Assembly: GCA_002427465.1 (NCBI GenBank)
Contig: DIRC01000062.1
Span: 1-15,465, forward strand
Direction: 5' to 3'
Length of the DNA: 15,465 bases
Source: Clostridiales bacterium UBA5446
GTDB taxonomy: Bacteria; Bacillota; Clostridia; Oscillospirales; Oscillospiraceae
Part shown: positions 14,819-15,465 of the stretch, one piece after another
Layout: each line of letters begins with the position of its first letter
How positions within the stretch are numbered: the first letter of the stretch is position 1
Notes under the pieces: model-generated
Told to the model about the DNA's origin: nothing
Databases searched by the model: none
What the model saw: the letters and a program-made list of their open reading frames with translations, nothing else
Position numbers and translations under genes: made by a program

Positions 14819-15465
14819 ATGAAAATCTGTGTTCTCGGCTGTGGAGCCACCGGAAGCGTGTTTGCCTCTTATCTTATGAAGGGCGGCGCTGACGATATAT
14901 GGTTGGTTGACCTGAATAAGGCTCATATGGACGCTATCCGCGACAACGGGCTTCTGCTCAAAGATCCCGACGGAGAGTCGCTTTTAAAAGGCTTCCACAC
15001 CGCGTATTCCGCGGATGAGGTTGGCCCCTGCGATATTCTCATCGTGCTTGTTAAATCCACCCACACCCATTCCGCCATGCAGGGCGCCGCATCCTGCATC
15101 ACCGAAAAGACCGCCGTCGTCTCTTTGCAGAATGGGCTCGGCAACGACCTTGACCTCGCCCAGTTTGTCCCCGAAAACCAGATCGGCTGCGGATGCGGCC
15201 GTCTGGGTACCGTCCTTGAGTCTCCCGGCGTATGTGTCTCCAAGCCCGCGCAGGGCATCACAAATATGTACATCGGCCCCGTTTATGGCGGCGAGCTAGC
15301 CGCGAAAGCCTGCAAGTACATCGTGGACTGCTTCGCGAAGGGCGGCCTTAACCCCGAGTATCTGGACGACGTTCGCCCGGCTCTCTGGAAAAAGGCGGCC
15401 GCCAACAGCGGCTTCAACACCGTCTGCGCCGTCCTCGGCCTTACCATGAGGCAGGTCCATGAGGA
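14819..15465 (+). CDS. Ketopantoate reductase (PanE/ApbA)-family dehydrogenase, partial (cut by right edge)
   Basis: NAD(P)-dependent reductase of the 2-dehydropantoate 2-reductase family, whose members reduce 2-oxoacids to D-2-hydroxyacids. About 215 of roughly 300 residues are present. The N-terminal Rossmann fold has GCGATG (residues 7-12), then VLVKSTHT and SLQNGLGN. The C-terminal helical domain begins with WKKAAANSGFN, where K192, N196 and N200 match the catalytic lysine and asparagine pattern of PanE. The start ATG 14819 has an extended Shine-Dalgarno-like AAAGAAGTGATC just upstream; an in-frame GTG at 14807 is a less likely start. It lies 33 bases after the transporter with no terminator between, so the two are probably cotranscribed. 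The setting suggests a catabolic 2-hydroxyacid dehydrogenase rather than pantothenate synthesis, but true PanE is not excluded. Confidence 0.85.
   Translation, partial: MKICVLGCGATGSVFASYLMKGGADDIWLVDLNKAHMDAIRDNGLLLKDPDGESLLKGFHTAYSADEVGPCDILIVLVKSTHTHSAMQGAASCITEKTAVVSLQNGLGNDLDLAQFVPENQIGCGCGRLGTVLESPGVCVSKPAQGITNMYIGPVYGGELAAKACKYIVDCFAKGGLNPEYLDDVRPALWKKAAANSGFNTVCAVLGLTMRQVHE

Overview
The window looks like chromosomal DNA from an anaerobic, endospore-forming Firmicute of the Clostridia (an Oscillospirales/Eubacteriales-type organism is my inference). Three things point there: spore germinant-receptor genes behind a sigma-G-like promoter, a ferredoxin-linked 2-oxoacid oxidoreductase next to butyrate kinase and phosphate butyryltransferase, and strong AAGGAGG-type ribosome binding sites throughout. 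No rRNA, tRNA, CRISPR array, transposase or phage gene was seen. Most genes are on the minus strand; only the last two are on the plus strand.

Region 1 (1-2489, minus) is a germinant-receptor operon. A GerA-type A subunit is followed, with an 8-base overlap, by a GerC-type lipoprotein that runs off the left edge. A promoter with good sigma-G (forespore) spacing and sequence lies upstream at 2461-2489.

Region 2 (2512-6155, minus) is a three-subunit molybdenum hydroxylase of the xanthine dehydrogenase/CO dehydrogenase family, in the order large (molybdopterin), medium (FAD), small (2x 2Fe-2S). Adjacent genes overlap by 14 bases. The active-site loop of the large subunit is not that of CO dehydrogenase and is altered relative to xanthine dehydrogenase, so the substrate is unknown.

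Region 3 (6286-12168, minus) is a compact seven-gene catabolic operon: butyrate kinase, phosphate butyryltransferase, four subunits (delta, alpha, beta, gamma) of a 2-ketoisovalerate-type 2-oxoacid:ferredoxin oxidoreductase, and an Ldh_2-family 2-hydroxyacid dehydrogenase. It has a good sigma-A promoter at 12140-12168, a leader with a possible 11-codon peptide, and a hairpin terminator at 6286-6315. The gene set predicts the route 2-hydroxyacid -> 2-oxoacid -> acyl-CoA (plus reduced ferredoxin) -> acyl phosphate -> acid plus ATP.

Region 4 (12183-15465) holds the likely control and uptake module. A GntR/FadR-type regulator (minus) has its own terminator and a promoter whose -10 lies inside a tandem 13-base repeat, the likely operator. 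Divergent from it are an SLC13/DASS-type anion transporter and a ketopantoate reductase-family dehydrogenase (cut by the right edge). Together, regions 3 and 4 look like a system for importing an organic (hydroxy/oxo) acid and fermenting it with substrate-level ATP formation. The two unrelated 2-hydroxyacid dehydrogenases at its two ends are the most intriguing part.
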